Shown one piece after another: positions 8,547-17,280 of a stretch of DNA of 64,000 nt (position 1 is its first letter; each line of letters begins with the position of its first letter). Location: assembly GCF_014845115.1 (NCBI RefSeq), contig NZ_NKUI01000011.1:39321-103320 (forward strand), in the 5' to 3' direction. A model generated the notes under the pieces. It worked only from the letters and a program-made list of their open reading frames with translations, did not search any database and was not told the origin of the DNA. Both the position numbers and the translations under genes were made by a program. The stretch is from Methylorubrum zatmanii (GTDB lineage: Bacteria; Pseudomonadota; Alphaproteobacteria; Rhizobiales; Beijerinckiaceae).

Positions 8547-8732
8547 GTCCTCGCGACAGAGGAGGACTTGCCTTGGTTGGTCTTTTTCTTTGGAAGATTT
8601 CGAAAGGGCCCGGCGCCCTTTTCGGTCGGGTGGAGGGGTGTTGTCGGCAAGCAGTCACATCCGTGGGCTAGGAGCGCCCGCGAACGCCTTGCCGATCACC
8701 GGCCGACGATGGCCGCAGGAGTTCACCCGATC

Positions 8733-8981
8733 ATGACCCGTGTCCAGACCGCCTTCGACGATCACGCGCGCAGCCTCTTCGCCAGCAACGAGCCGCCGGC
8801 CCGCGTCATTGAGGTTGGCGAGATCACTGCCGGCATCGCTGTGCCCGAGCACGGCGGTGTCCGCTTCTTCTCCTCCGAGCGCCGCTTCGATGGCCTCGAC
8901 GGCACCCTGTTCCGCAACGTGGAGCAGGCCGCCCGTGCGGCGCGGGAAAAAAATCGTCAGCCGCGCCTGCGTGCGGTGTGA
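8733..8981 (+). CDS. Small conserved-looking hypothetical protein
   Basis: 82 residues from ATG 8733 (MTRVQTAFDDHARSLF). A weak Shine-Dalgarno AGGAG lies 11 bases upstream. Codon choice is GC-rich at third positions and the protein is soluble, with no signal peptide or membrane helix. A central segment (GVRFFSSERRFDGLDGTLF) precedes a basic helix (RNVEQAARAAREKNRQ). An intrinsic terminator follows the stop by 31 bases, which supports a real transcription unit. I do not recognise a family. Confidence 0.6.
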   Translation: MTRVQTAFDDHARSLFASNEPPARVIEVGEITAGIAVPEHGGVRFFSSERRFDGLDGTLFRNVEQAARAAREKNRQPRLRAV

Positions 8982-9012
8982 TGGCGCGCTGAAGCAGGCG
9001 CCGATCCGTTCG

Positions 9013-9045
9013 GCCGGCGACTCCGAAAGGAGCCGCCGGCTTTTT
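9013..9045 (+). terminator. Intrinsic terminator after the small gene
   Basis: A 12-bp stem with one A-C mismatch (GCCGGCG-A-CTCC / GGAG-C-CGCCGGC) and a GAAA tetraloop is followed by five T residues. It lies 31 bases past the stop codon at 8981. Confidence 0.85.
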
Positions 9046-9128
9046 ATCGGTGCCGTCTCCGAAGCCTGCTCGATGGAGGAGCAGCGCCAGAGGCAGGCCC
9101 GCCGGACGGATGCTGGCCGAAGCCGCCG

Positions 9129-9851
9129 CTACTTGCATTCCTCGCGGGCGCGCTTGAGCGCCTCGGCGAAGCCGCCGAGGGCGTAATCGTCCTGGGTCGG
9201 GTTGCCGCGCTGGGACGTGGTGCGGACCGTCACGGATTGCGCCCGGCTCATCTCGGTCACGATGCGCGGCTCGTCGCCCTGGTTCTGGATCCAGGCGTTC
9301 TCGTCCTTCACCACGAGGCCGTAGCGGGTGCTGCCAACGGTCAGATAGGGATCGCTCGGGGCGGCGCCGGCGCCGGGCTTCGCCTGGGCCGCCGCAGGCT
9401 TCGGCTTGAAGCCGAGCATCACCGCGATCTCGCCCTGTCCGCCGCCCTTGGGAAAGGTGACGAACAGGTAGCCGGTGTCGCGGGCGAGGGTCTTGGGGCT
9501 GCGCGCCGCCGGCTGGGCGATGACGTAGCAGAGTTTGTCCCGCGCCTGGGCGCCGTTGGTGAAGACGTTCCAGTCGCCGAACACGGCGAGCGGCACCGCC
9601 TGCTGCATGCCGGGCGGCAAGGACGAACTCTTGGCCGAGCTCTTTGACCCGCGCCGGCCACGCGCCTTCCGGCCAGCCCCCTTATCCGCCTGGGCGACGA
9701 CCGTCTCGCCGCCCTGCACGGCGTCCTGGGCAAAGGCCCGCCCGGACGGGCCGGGCACGGCAGAAGCGCCTGCCGCGATCAGGACGATGGCCGCGAGGAG
9801 GCGGCCGGAATGGGAGGTCGGGCGAAGGATCGGGAGGCGTGGACGCTGCAT
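9129..9851 (-). CDS. Invasion-associated locus B (IalB) family protein, exported
   Basis: 240 residues. A signal peptide covers about residues 1-42, ending near AFAQ. A basic low-complexity linker follows (KGAGRKARGRRGSKSSAKSS), then the IalB-like domain beginning at VFGDWNVFTN, near residue 89. Further family-like segments are CYVIAQP, GYLFVTFPKG and a C-terminal AEALKRAREECK with the conserved terminal Cys. In Bartonella the namesake affects erythrocyte invasion, but the family is widespread in free-living alphaproteobacteria, where its periplasmic role is not established. It appears monocistronic. Confidence 0.82.
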   Translation of the reverse strand: MQRPRLPILRPTSHSGRLLAAIVLIAAGASAVPGPSGRAFAQDAVQGGETVVAQADKGAGRKARGRRGSKSSAKSSSLPPGMQQAVPLAVFGDWNVFTNGAQARDKLCYVIAQPAARSPKTLARDTGYLFVTFPKGGGQGEIAVMLGFKPKPAAAQAKPGAGAAPSDPYLTVGSTRYGLVVKDENAWIQNQGDEPRIVTEMSRAQSVTVRTTSQRGNPTQDDYALGGFAEALKRAREECK

Positions 9852-10108
9852 CTCAACTCGGGTGTACGGACGGCCGGGACGATCCGGCCGTCTTCGCGCG
9901 CGCCAAGGATGACCGGCGCAAGCGGAACAGGAAAGCCCCGGCCGGTGTCGTTAACCGAAAACGGCAATGCGCCGCACCGTTCGGCGATCCTGCCTTGCGT
10001 CGGAACTGGAGCCCGACCGAGCCCGCGGGAACGCTCGATCCGACGGGCTCACACGGCGTGCGCTGGATGGCTACGCGGTCGCCTCGCAACGATGCGGGAG
10101 AGGTCGTC

Positions 10109-10408
10109 TCAGGCCGCGCGGATCTCGGCGGCCAACGAGGCGGAGGCGAGGGCCGCCGCAGGCAGGTCGATGGCAGGCATGCGGATCTCGACCGCCGCCG
10201 GAGCCGTGCCGGGGGCCGGCTCCACCGGCTGCGGCTTCGCCGGCTTCACCGGATCGTTGTAGGGCGTGTTGTAGGCCTTCCGGATCGAGGACCAGAACGC
10301 GTCGCGCTGCGCCGGCGTCAGCCGGGCGAGACGGGCATTGATGGCCGCCGTCGCTTCAGCCGCCAGAACAGGCGTTTCCTCGACGGTGATCCAACTCTCA
10401 ACGTTCAT
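10109..10408 (-). CDS. Small hypothetical protein, Ala/Pro-rich
   Basis: 99 residues from the ATG at 10408; an in-frame start at 10417 would add three. The first half is an ordered, probably helical segment (NARLARLTPAQRDAFWSSIRKAYN). The second half is Pro/Ala-rich with short hydrophobic stretches. There is no signal peptide or transmembrane helix. It lies about 100 bases downstream of argH in the same direction and might be at the end of that transcript. I do not recognise the family. Confidence 0.6.
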   Translation of the reverse strand: MNVESWITVEETPVLAAEATAAINARLARLTPAQRDAFWSSIRKAYNTPYNDPVKPAKPQPVEPAPGTAPAAVEIRMPAIDLPAAALASASLAAEIRAA

Positions 10409-10505
10409 CGACGGCACTCCGCAGGTTCGGGCAGTCGGATAGCTAAGCTCAGTTAGCTGAATCCTGAACGCGGCATTTTCCGTGCCCGTTCCCGCAGGGC
10501 TCTCC

Positions 10506-11897
10506 CTACTTCTCCACAGGGCCGAGCTTTTCCAGCCAAGCCTGTGCCTGCCGGCGCACGTTGTCCGGTGCGGTACCGCCGTAGCTGGTGCGGCTCGCCA
10601 CCGAGTTCTCGACGCCGAGAACCGCGAACACGGCCTCGGTGATGCCGGGCTCGATCGCCTGCATCGCCTCGAGCGACAGCTCTTCGAGGCCGATGCCGCG
10701 CTCGGCCGCTGCGGCCACGACCCGCCCGGTGACGTGGTGCGCCTGTCGGAACGGCATGTTCAGCTCGCGCACCAGCCAATCCGCCAGATCGGTGGCGGTG
10801 GCGTAGCCGGAGCCCGCCGCGCGCTTCAGCGTCTCGGCCACCGGCTCCAGGTCGCGCACCATGCCGGCCATGGCGGCGAGGCAGAGGGAGAGCGATTGCA
10901 GCGCGTCGAAGGTGCCTTCCTTGTCCTCCTGCATGTCCTTCGAATAGGCGAGCGGCAGGCCTTTCATGACGATGAGCAGGCCGGTCAGCGCCCCGACGAT
11001 GCGTCCGGCCTTGGCGCGCACCAGTTCGGCGGCGTCGGGATTGCGCTTCTGCGGCATGATCGACGAGCCGGTGGTGAAGCGATCCGAGAGCTTCACGAAG
11101 CCGAACTGCGCCGAGGTCCACACCACCAGCTCCTCGGCGAAGCGCGAGAGATGGACGGCGCAGATCGAGGCGGCGGCGAGCGATTCGAGGGCGAAGTCTC
11201 GGTCGGCGACGGAATCGAGCGAATTCGCCGTCGGCCGGTCGAAACCGAGCGCCGCTGCGGTGGCGTGCCGGTCGATGGGGAAGGAGGTGCCGGCCAAGGC
11301 CGCCGCGCCGAGGGGGCATTCGTTGAGGCGCGCGCGGGCATCGCGGAACCGGCCGCGGTCGCGGGCCAGCATCTCGACATAGGCGAGGCAATGATGGCCG
11401 AAGGTGACGGGCTGGGCCGATTGCAGGTGGGTGAAGCCCGGCATCACCGTGGCGGCGTGCTGCACGGCCGTCTCGGCCAGGGCCCGCTGCAGGTCGGCGA
11501 CCTGCGCGTCGAGGGCGTCGAGGGTGTCGCGCACCCACAGCCGCATGTCGGTGGCGACCTGATCGTTGCGCGAGCGGGCGGTGTGCAGCCGCCCGGCGGC
11601 AGGGCCGACGATCTCGGTCAGGCGGCTCTCCACCGCCATGTGGATGTCCTCCAGCTCGCGCCGGAAGACGAATTCGCCGCGCGCGATCTCGGCCTCGACG
11701 GACTTGAGCCCGGCTTGAATCGCGGCCACATCCTCGGCCGGCAGGATGCCCTGCGCGCCCAGCATCGCGACATGCGCCAGCGAGCCGCGAATGTCCTGGG
11801 ACGCCAGTCGCCTGTCGAACCCGATGGAGGCGTTGATCTCCTCCATGATCTCCGCCGGCCCGCTCGCGAAGCGGCCGCCCCACATCCGGTTGCTCAT
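10506..11897 (-). CDS. argH: Argininosuccinate lyase
   Basis: 463 residues. ArgH splits argininosuccinate into arginine and fumarate, the last step of arginine synthesis in the cytoplasm. The N-terminus ([10 protein letters not shown]) and the fumarase-superfamily signature [12 protein letters not shown] near residue 282 are diagnostic; [10 protein letters not shown] and [10 protein letters not shown] are further active-site segments. The ATG at 11897 has an AAGGTGG sequence at suitable distance; a GTG at 11909 would add four residues and is less likely. It is divergent from tlpA with only 39 bases between starts, an arrangement also seen in other Hyphomicrobiales. Confidence 0.97.
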   Translation of the reverse strand: MSNRMWGGRFASGPAEIMEEINASIGFDRRLASQDIRGSLAHVAMLGAQGILPAEDVAAIQAGLKSVEAEIARGEFVFRRELEDIHMAVESRLTEIVGPAAGRLHTARSRNDQVATDMRLWVRDTLDALDAQVADLQRALAETAVQHAATVMPGFTHLQSAQPVTFGHHCLAYVEMLARDRGRFRDARARLNECPLGAAALAGTSFPIDRHATAAALGFDRPTANSLDSVADRDFALESLAAASICAVHLSRFAEELVVWTSAQFGFVKLSDRFTTGSSIMPQKRNPDAAELVRAKAGRIVGALTGLLIVMKGLPLAYSKDMQEDKEGTFDALQSLSLCLAAMAGMVRDLEPVAETLKRAAGSGYATATDLADWLVRELNMPFRQAHHVTGRVVAAAAERGIGLEELSLEAMQAIEPGITEAVFAVLGVENSVASRTSYGGTAPDNVRRQAQAWLEKLGPVEK

Positions 11898-11936
11898 GGC
11901 TGATTCCACCTTCCGCCCGCGAAACGAGGCTCGACC

Positions 11937-12578
11937 GTGAAGGCGACCCCGAAAACCATCGCCGCCTGCGGCGCCCTCGCCGCCATCCTCGTCGGCGGCC
12001 TCGCCCTATACGGGACGGGTCCGAACCTCGGCAACCTCGTCGCCTCCGGTCCCTGCGCCGAGGCCGCTCCCGTGGCGGCTCGCCTCGCGCCCCTGGCCCA
12101 CGGCGATGTCGCCGCTTTCGACGCGTCGGCGGCCCCGCGCCCGGCCCCGGCGGTCACCTTCCGGGGGCCGGACGGGGCGTCCACCGATCTCGCGGCCATG
12201 GGCGGCAAACTGCTGCTGGTGAATCTGTGGGCGACGTGGTGCGCCCCCTGCAAGGCCGAGATGCCGGCCCTCGACCGGCTGCAGGCGGAACTCGGCGGCG
12301 AGGGCTTCCGGGTGGTGGCGATCAATGTCGAGACCCGCAATCTCGACAAGCCGCCGGCCTGGTTCAAGGCCAACGGCATCGCGCATCTGGCCTATTACGG
12401 CGATCCGGAGGGCAAGGTGCTGCCGGCCGTCCAATCCGCGGTCGGCTCCACCGGATTGCCCACCACGATGCTGATCGACGGCAAGGGCTGCACCCTGGGC
12501 GTGATGAAGGGGCCGGCCGAGTGGTCGAGCGAGGACGGCAAGACGCTGATTCGCGCCGCTCTGAGCAACGGCGCCTGA
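11937..12578 (+). CDS. tlpA: Membrane-anchored thiol:disulfide oxidoreductase (TlpA-like)
   Basis: 213 residues from a GTG start with GAGG 8 bases upstream. One N-terminal hydrophobic helix (about residues 8-27) anchors a periplasmic thioredoxin-fold domain. The redox motif WCAPC is at about residue 100 ([17 protein letters not shown]), and the cis-Pro segment [10 protein letters not shown] is near residue 178. TlpA proteins in rhizobia reduce copper chaperones and cytochrome oxidase subunit II during aa3 oxidase assembly. The oxidase genes here are about 28 kb away, so that partnership is inference. Spare cysteines at about 40 and 184 are also present. Confidence 0.9.
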   Translation: MKATPKTIAACGALAAILVGGLALYGTGPNLGNLVASGPCAEAAPVAARLAPLAHGDVAAFDASAAPRPAPAVTFRGPDGASTDLAAMGGKLLLVNLWATWCAPCKAEMPALDRLQAELGGEGFRVVAINVETRNLDKPPAWFKANGIAHLAYYGDPEGKVLPAVQSAVGSTGLPTTMLIDGKGCTLGVMKGPAEWSSEDGKTLIRAALSNGA

Positions 12579-12630
12579 CCCTGCGGGGTCGGCTTGCATC
12601 CGTGAAGCCGGCGGGGCAGTCGGTTGGCCC

Positions 12631-13818
12631 ATGGATGCCTCGCCCCGTCCCGTCCTGCGACGCCCGCTCTCGGCGTTCCGCGGCCTGATCGCCAGCGAAT
12701 CCGCCGGCGGCCTCGTGCTGATGGCGGCGGCCGCCGCCGCGCTCGCGGTGGCGAACTCGCCGCTGGCCGAGGCCTATGACCACCTGCTCCACATTCCCAT
12801 CGGGCCGATGAGCCTGCTGCATTGGGTCAATGACGGCCTGATGGTGGTGTTCTTCTTGCTGGTCGGCCTCGAGATCAAGCGCGAGGCCCTCGACGGGCAG
12901 TTGCGGACATGGCCGGCGCGGGTGCTGCCCGGCCTTGCCGCCGGAGCCGGCATGGCCCTGCCGGCCCTGGTCTATCTCGCCTTCAATGCCGGGCAGGTCA
13001 CCGCGAGAGGCTGGGCGATCCCCACCGCCACCGACATCGCCTTCGCCCTCGGCGTTCTGGCCCTTCTCGGCCCGCGGGTGCCGGTCTCGCTCAAGATCTT
13101 CCTCTCGGCGGTGGCCATCGTCGACGATCTCGGCGCGGTGGTCGTGATCGCGCTGTTCTATGCCGGGCAGATCGACGCGGTGATGCTCGGCTCCGCCGCC
13201 GGCCTGCTCGCCCTGCTCTTCGCCCTCAACCGCCTCGGCGTGCGGGCGCTGATGCCGTATCTTCTGGCCGGGCTCGTCCTCTGGTTTGTCGTGCTGCGCT
13301 CCGGCATCCACGCCACCGTGGCCGGTGTGCTGCTCGCCCTGTTCGTGCCGATCCGTCCGAGCCCGGGCCGACCGGAGGATGAAACCTCGCCGCTGCATCG
13401 GCTCGAACACGCGCTGCACCCCTGGGTGGCGTTCCTGATCGTGCCGGTCTTCGGCTTCGCCAATGCGGGGGTGACGCTGGTCGGCCTGCCGCCCTCCGCG
13501 CTCGTCGATCCGGTGACCCTCGGCGTGGTGCTCGGCCTGTTCCTCGGCAAGCAGGCCGGCATTTTCCTCAGCGTCCGCCTCGCCGTCGCCGCCGGTTTCG
13601 CCGCGCGGCCGGCGGGGGCGAGCTGGCCCCAGATCTACGGCGTCGCCCTGCTCTGCGGCATCGGCTTCACCATGAGCCTGTTCATCGGCGCCCTCGCCTT
13701 CGCCGACGGGCTGCACGGCACCGAGACCAAGCTCGGCGTTCTCGGCGGTTCGCTGCTCTCGGGACTGTTCGGCGCCGTGCTGCTCGCGCGCGCGTCGGGC
13801 CGGGGGCGGGCGACGTGA
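12631..13818 (+). CDS. nhaA: Na+/H+ antiporter NhaA
   Basis: 395 residues, typical for NhaA, an inner-membrane antiporter that extrudes sodium in exchange for protons. The paired ion-binding aspartates are in [16 protein letters not shown] near residues 163-164. Other family segments are [34 protein letters not shown] and [18 protein letters not shown]. About a dozen hydrophobic helices are visible. It lies 52 bases after tlpA in the same direction, but the two have no evident functional link. Confidence 0.96.
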   Translation: MDASPRPVLRRPLSAFRGLIASESAGGLVLMAAAAAALAVANSPLAEAYDHLLHIPIGPMSLLHWVNDGLMVVFFLLVGLEIKREALDGQLRTWPARVLPGLAAGAGMALPALVYLAFNAGQVTARGWAIPTATDIAFALGVLALLGPRVPVSLKIFLSAVAIVDDLGAVVVIALFYAGQIDAVMLGSAAGLLALLFALNRLGVRALMPYLLAGLVLWFVVLRSGIHATVAGVLLALFVPIRPSPGRPEDETSPLHRLEHALHPWVAFLIVPVFGFANAGVTLVGLPPSALVDPVTLGVVLGLFLGKQAGIFLSVRLAVAAGFAARPAGASWPQIYGVALLCGIGFTMSLFIGALAFADGLHGTETKLGVLGGSLLSGLFGAVLLARASGRGRAT

Positions 13819-13915
13819 CCGGGGCCGCCTTGCCTGGCTTCCGGCTACGGCCTAGTCACGGGGAGCAAGTAGGCGTCGCGGTGGCGGAGTGATCCGCTCC
13901 CGCGCGAGGGCGAAC

Positions 13916-14263
13916 ATGCTGCGAACCGTCTCCCGTTTTCTCGGACTGCCGTTCTTCAGCCGGGCGCTCGGGCTCGTGGTGATGGCGGCGGGCTTCGTCC
14001 AGCTCTGCTATGACGGCGCCCGCTCCATCGCCAATAACGGCTTTCGCTTCACCAGCTTGGCCGAATTGATCCAGGCCCTGCCCCAGGAGCGGCTCTCGGC
14101 GCTGGCCAAGACCATCCGCCAGACGGCGCCCTGGGCCGACACGGTGGTGCTGATGCCGCTCGGCCTCGTCCCGGCCGCCGTGTTCGGGCTCGGCCTGGGC
14201 GCCCTCCTGATCTGGCTCGGCCAGCCGCCGCGGGAGCCGATTGGCTTTTTGACGCGGCCGTGA
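13916..14263 (+). CDS. Small inner-membrane protein of unknown function
   Basis: 115 residues from ATG 13916; an upstream in-frame ATG at 13889 would add nine basic residues. Two transmembrane helices lie at about residues 16-33 and 80-103. A polar, probably periplasmic segment containing LAELIQALPQERLSALAKTIRQ lies between them. The short C-terminal tail is basic and proline-containing. I do not recognise the family. It is convergent with the PRC-barrel gene, and a 13-bp hairpin lies between them. Confidence 0.7.
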   Translation: MLRTVSRFLGLPFFSRALGLVVMAAGFVQLCYDGARSIANNGFRFTSLAELIQALPQERLSALAKTIRQTAPWADTVVLMPLGLVPAAVFGLGLGALLIWLGQPPREPIGFLTRP

Positions 14264-14285
14264 CGCACAGCATGTCTGCGCTTGG

Positions 14286-14320
14286 AGCCGTGCCCGATCA
14301 CGTTGCCATCGGGCGCGGCT
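14286..14320. terminator. Strong hairpin between convergent genes
   Basis: The 13-bp stem (AGCCGTGCCCGAT / ATCGGGCGCGGCT, one G-T wobble) encloses a 9-base loop. There is no T-run on either strand. Its place between two convergent stop codons suggests a factor-dependent terminator or an mRNA 3'-end stabiliser, but it could be a dispersed palindromic repeat. Confidence 0.5.
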
Positions 14321-14383
14321 CTAAGCCCTTGCCTTGACGCGCTCTCTTTCGCCGAACCGGCGGCCACTTCGGCGGAGAGCGCC

Positions 14384-14779
14384 CTAGATCCCCCAATATG
14401 GCGCCGCGTTGTAGTAGCGGTGGACATGCTCCTCCCAGGCGCGATCGTCCTCCGGGTCGCCGCCCTCCGGCGAGCGGGCGGGGGCATCGCGCAGCTGTTC
14501 CTCGGTGATGTCGACGACATAGGCGTCGAGGTCGGTATCGTAGCGCAGCACGGCCCAGGGCAGCGTGTAGTATTCCTCGCCCATGCCGAGGAAGCCGCCG
14601 AAGCTCATCACCGCATAGGCGACGCGGCCCGAGCGCTTGTCGAGCATCAGCCGCTCGATGCGGCCGACCTTGTCGCCATCCGGCCGGCGCACCTCCGTGC
14701 CGATCACACGGTCGCTGGCGATCAGGCTGCGGGGCGAGGCTGCGGCATCGGCTGCCGCAACGGGAGAAACGGGATCCAT
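14384..14779 (-). CDS. PRC-barrel domain protein
   Basis: 131 residues from ATG 14779; an ATG at 14788 is also in frame. The PRC-barrel core spans about residues 18-95: SLIASDRVIGTEVRRPDG, KVGRIERLMLDKRSGRVAYAV and YYTLPWAVLRYD. In alphaproteobacteria such stand-alone PRC-barrel proteins are cytoplasmic, often stress-induced, and of unknown partner. The C-terminal tail is acidic and aromatic (WEEHVHRYYNAAPYWGI). No signal peptide is visible. It is monocistronic and divergent from mepA. Confidence 0.85.
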   Translation of the reverse strand: MDPVSPVAAADAAASPRSLIASDRVIGTEVRRPDGDKVGRIERLMLDKRSGRVAYAVMSFGGFLGMGEEYYTLPWAVLRYDTDLDAYVVDITEEQLRDAPARSPEGGDPEDDRAWEEHVHRYYNAAPYWGI

Positions 14780-14880
14780 GGCGATCACCCTGCAACGTTG
14801 TTACAGCTTGCCATAAAAAACGCCCACGCCGCCGGGCACGTTCCGGTCACCCCGTTTTCCTCTCGGACGAGCCGCCGCGC

Positions 14881-15816
14881 ATGCCGCTGACCCGCCTGAC
14901 CCTCTGCTCTTCCTGCGCCGTGCTTGCCCTTCCAGCGCTGCTCGGCTCGGCCGCGGCGCAGGACCGTGGCAGCGTCAACCCGAAGCCGCTGCCCCCGCTC
15001 GCCAACCCGAACGACCCCTCGACCCCGGCCAAGGCGTTGTTCGGCCGCGTCACCGCGCCGTCCAGCGGACCGGCCCGCCCCTTCGGCTCCTATGCCAAGG
15101 GCTGCTTCTCCGGCGGTGAGGCGCTGCCCCTCGACGGCGCGACCTGGCAGGTGATGCGCCCCTCGCGCAACCGGATGTGGGGCACGCCCCATCTCGTGGA
15201 TTTCATCGAGCGCCTGGCCGCGCGGGCACCGCAGGCCGGATGGCCGGGGCTGCTCGTCGGCGACATGTCCCAGCCCCGGGGCGGGCCGATGCTCACCGGC
15301 CACGCCTCGCACCAGCTCGGCCTCGACGTGGATGTCTGGCTGACCCCGATGCCCGATCACCGCATGAGCCGGCAGGAGCGCGAGGAGACCTCCGCCACCG
15401 ACATGGTGCGCTCCGACCGGCTCGACATCGACCCCGATGTCTGGACCCGCCAGCACACCGCCCTGATCCGCCTGACGGCCAAGCAGCCGGAGGTGGCGCG
15501 CATCTTCGTCAACGCGGCGATCAAGAAGGCCCTGTGCCGCGAGGCGGGCGGGGATCGCGGCTGGCTCACCAAGGTGCGCCCGATGTACGGGCACAATTAC
15601 CATTACCATATCCGCCTCGCCTGCCCCGCCGGCGAGGGGTCCTGCGACGACCAAGCGCCTCCGCCCCCCGGCGATGGCTGCGGCTCGGAGCTCGATTACT
15701 GGTTCAGCGATGCGGTGCTGCACCCGCCCAAGCCCAAGAAGCCGCCGAAGCCGCGCCCGCCGATGACGCTGGCGGGATTGCCCGATGCCTGCCGGGCCGT
15801 GCTGCACGCGCGCTAG
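14881..15816 (+). CDS. mepA: Penicillin-insensitive murein endopeptidase
   Basis: 311 residues with a signal peptide (about residues 1-22, ending SAAAQ). MepA is a periplasmic zinc LAS-family enzyme that cuts D-Ala-meso-DAP crosslinks in peptidoglycan. Zinc ligands are visible in GHASHQLGLDVDVWL (His and Asp, about 140-150) and HNYHYHIRL (about 239-246). Conserved cysteines suited to disulfides are present (KGCFSGGE, CREAGG, LACPAGEGSCDD, GDGCGSE). The C-terminus is a Pro/Lys-rich tail. The ATG at 14881 gives an ordinary signal sequence. Confidence 0.93.
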   Translation: MPLTRLTLCSSCAVLALPALLGSAAAQDRGSVNPKPLPPLANPNDPSTPAKALFGRVTAPSSGPARPFGSYAKGCFSGGEALPLDGATWQVMRPSRNRMWGTPHLVDFIERLAARAPQAGWPGLLVGDMSQPRGGPMLTGHASHQLGLDVDVWLTPMPDHRMSRQEREETSATDMVRSDRLDIDPDVWTRQHTALIRLTAKQPEVARIFVNAAIKKALCREAGGDRGWLTKVRPMYGHNYHYHIRLACPAGEGSCDDQAPPPPGDGCGSELDYWFSDAVLHPPKPKKPPKPRPPMTLAGLPDACRAVLHAR

Positions 15817-15876
15817 CCGCCGGGGTGTCATCGCCCGTTCCCGAAAGCCGGCCGCCGGCTTTCGGGGCGGGGGCCG

Positions 15877-16386
15877 TTACTTCTCGTGATGGCCGGCGGA
15901 AAGCCGGTCGGTCAGGGCCATCAGCAGGCCGGAGATCACGAAGACCATGTGGATGCCCACCAGCCAGCCGAGGTCGCGGTCGCTGTAGTTCTTCACGTCG
16001 AGGAACGACTTCAGCAGCTGGATCGCCGAGATCGCCACGATGGAGGAGATCAGCTTCAGCTTGAGGCCGCTGAAGTCGATGGTGCCCATCCAGGTGGGCC
16101 AGTCCTTGTGGTCGGTATGGTCGAACTTCGAGACGAAGTTTTCGTAGCCCGAGAAGATCACGATGATCAGCAGCGAGGCCGTGAAGGTCAGGTCGACCAG
16201 AGCGAGCACGCCGAGGATGGTCTGGGACTCGGTCGATTCCAGCGCGTGCGTGACCACGTGCCCGAGTTCCAGCAGCAGCCGGACCAGCAGGACGACGAGG
16301 GCGACCGTCAGCGCCGCGTAGAACGGCGCCAGCAGCCAGCGGCACGCGAACAGAAAGCGCTCGAAGGCGTGTTCCAACCTCGTCAT
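15877..16386 (-). CDS. YqhA-family inner-membrane protein
   Basis: 169 residues. Three to four hydrophobic helices (about 15-40, 57-80, 105-127 and 138-155) and the segments FERFLFACRWLLAPFYAAL, FSGYENFVSK and TWMGTIDFSGLKLKLISSI match the YqhA/UPF0114 family. Its function is unknown. A frame upstream to 16524 is open but low quality; ATG 16386 matches the usual family start (MTRLEHAFERFLF). It is convergent with mepA and lies downstream of msrA in the same direction. Confidence 0.85.
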   Translation of the reverse strand: MTRLEHAFERFLFACRWLLAPFYAALTVALVVLLVRLLLELGHVVTHALESTESQTILGVLALVDLTFTASLLIIVIFSGYENFVSKFDHTDHKDWPTWMGTIDFSGLKLKLISSIVAISAIQLLKSFLDVKNYSDRDLGWLVGIHMVFVISGLLMALTDRLSAGHHEK

Positions 16387-16465
16387 CAATCCCGGTCCTC
16401 CGAAAGCGGCCGGGATTTGGCACGGGGGCGGCGGAGCCGCAAGACGGTCAAGCTCGGGCCCGCCC

Positions 16466-17125
16466 TCACTCCGCCGCGACACCGACCCCGACCGGGCATG
16501 ACACGCCGGTGCCGCCGAGCCCACAATAGCCGCCGGGATTCTTGGCGAGGTATTGCTGATGGTACTCTTCCGCGAAGAAGAAGGTCTCGAGTGGCACGAT
16601 CTCCGTCGTCACCGGCCCGTATCCCTTGGCGTCGAGCGCCCGCGCATAGGTGTCGCGCACGGCCCTTGCCGTCTGCGCCTGGGCCTCGCTCGTGGTGTAG
16701 ATCCCGGAGCGGTACTGCGTGCCGACATCGTTGCCCTGGCGATAGCCCTGCGTCGGGTCGTGGCTCTCGAAGAACGTCTTGAGCACGGCCTCCAGCGGCA
16801 GCACGGCGGGATCGAAGGCAACGAGCACCACCTCGTTATGCCCGGTGCGCCCGGTGCAGACCTCCTCGTAGGTCGGGTTCGGGGTGTAGCCCCCGGCATA
16901 GCCCACCGCCGTGACGTGGATGCCTTGCGGCAATTGCCAGAACTTGCGCTCCGCCCCCCAGAAGCAACCGAGCCCGAGCACGACGGTCTCGATCCCCTCC
17001 GGATAGGGGCCCTTCAAGGGCTGCCCGTTGACGAAATGGCGTTCGGCGGTCGGCAGCGCCTCCGGCCGGCCGGGAAGGGCTTCGGACGGCGCCGGCATCT
17101 CCGGCCGCTTGCGGAACAGGAGCAT
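16466..17125 (-). CDS. msrA: Peptide methionine sulfoxide reductase MsrA
   Basis: 219 residues. MsrA reduces the S-epimer of methionine sulfoxide in proteins using thioredoxin. The catalytic motif GCFWGAE is near residue 54, followed by [29 protein letters not shown] and [24 protein letters not shown]-terminal resolving cysteines are in [15 protein letters not shown]. An N-terminal extension of about 35 residues precedes the core and has no signal-peptide character, so the enzyme should be cytoplasmic. Confidence 0.96.
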   Translation of the reverse strand: MLLFRKRPEMPAPSEALPGRPEALPTAERHFVNGQPLKGPYPEGIETVVLGLGCFWGAERKFWQLPQGIHVTAVGYAGGYTPNPTYEEVCTGRTGHNEVVLVAFDPAVLPLEAVLKTFFESHDPTQGYRQGNDVGTQYRSGIYTTSEAQAQTARAVRDTYARALDAKGYGPVTTEIVPLETFFFAEEYHQQYLAKNPGGYCGLGGTGVSCPVGVGVAAE

Positions 17126-17280
17126 GGCTTCTTCCCTTTACTGTCCGTCGAAACGGGGTGAGTGGCGGCGGGCGAACGATGTCGCGCCTCGCTCGCCCCT
17201 GATATGGTGATCGCCGCCTGCTTTGACGACGCGGCAGGTTGGGTTCGCGGCGACACACCGTGAGGGGCGATCGGGAGCGG

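Larger units (their letters stand above)
8221..8732. other. 512-base stretch without a convincing gene; structured leader region
   Basis: No convincing reading frame is present; the one 104-codon open frame has no family resemblance. The stretch holds a promoter-like pair (TTGACG at 8422-8427, then CATCTT 17 bases on), three copies of the motif CTT(C)GCGCCG(C/T)G at 8467, 8497 and 8536, an 8-bp perfect hairpin at 8527-8546, and a further hairpin near 8598-8623 (CGAAAGGGC / GCCCTTTTCG with a bulge). This could be a long 5' leader for the small gene at 8733 or a small-RNA gene. Confidence 0.5.

Noticed and set aside
8422..8736. 104-codon open frame in the leader region
   Set aside because: Its start falls on the promoter-like element, it has mixed composition and no motif, and it overlaps the hairpins.
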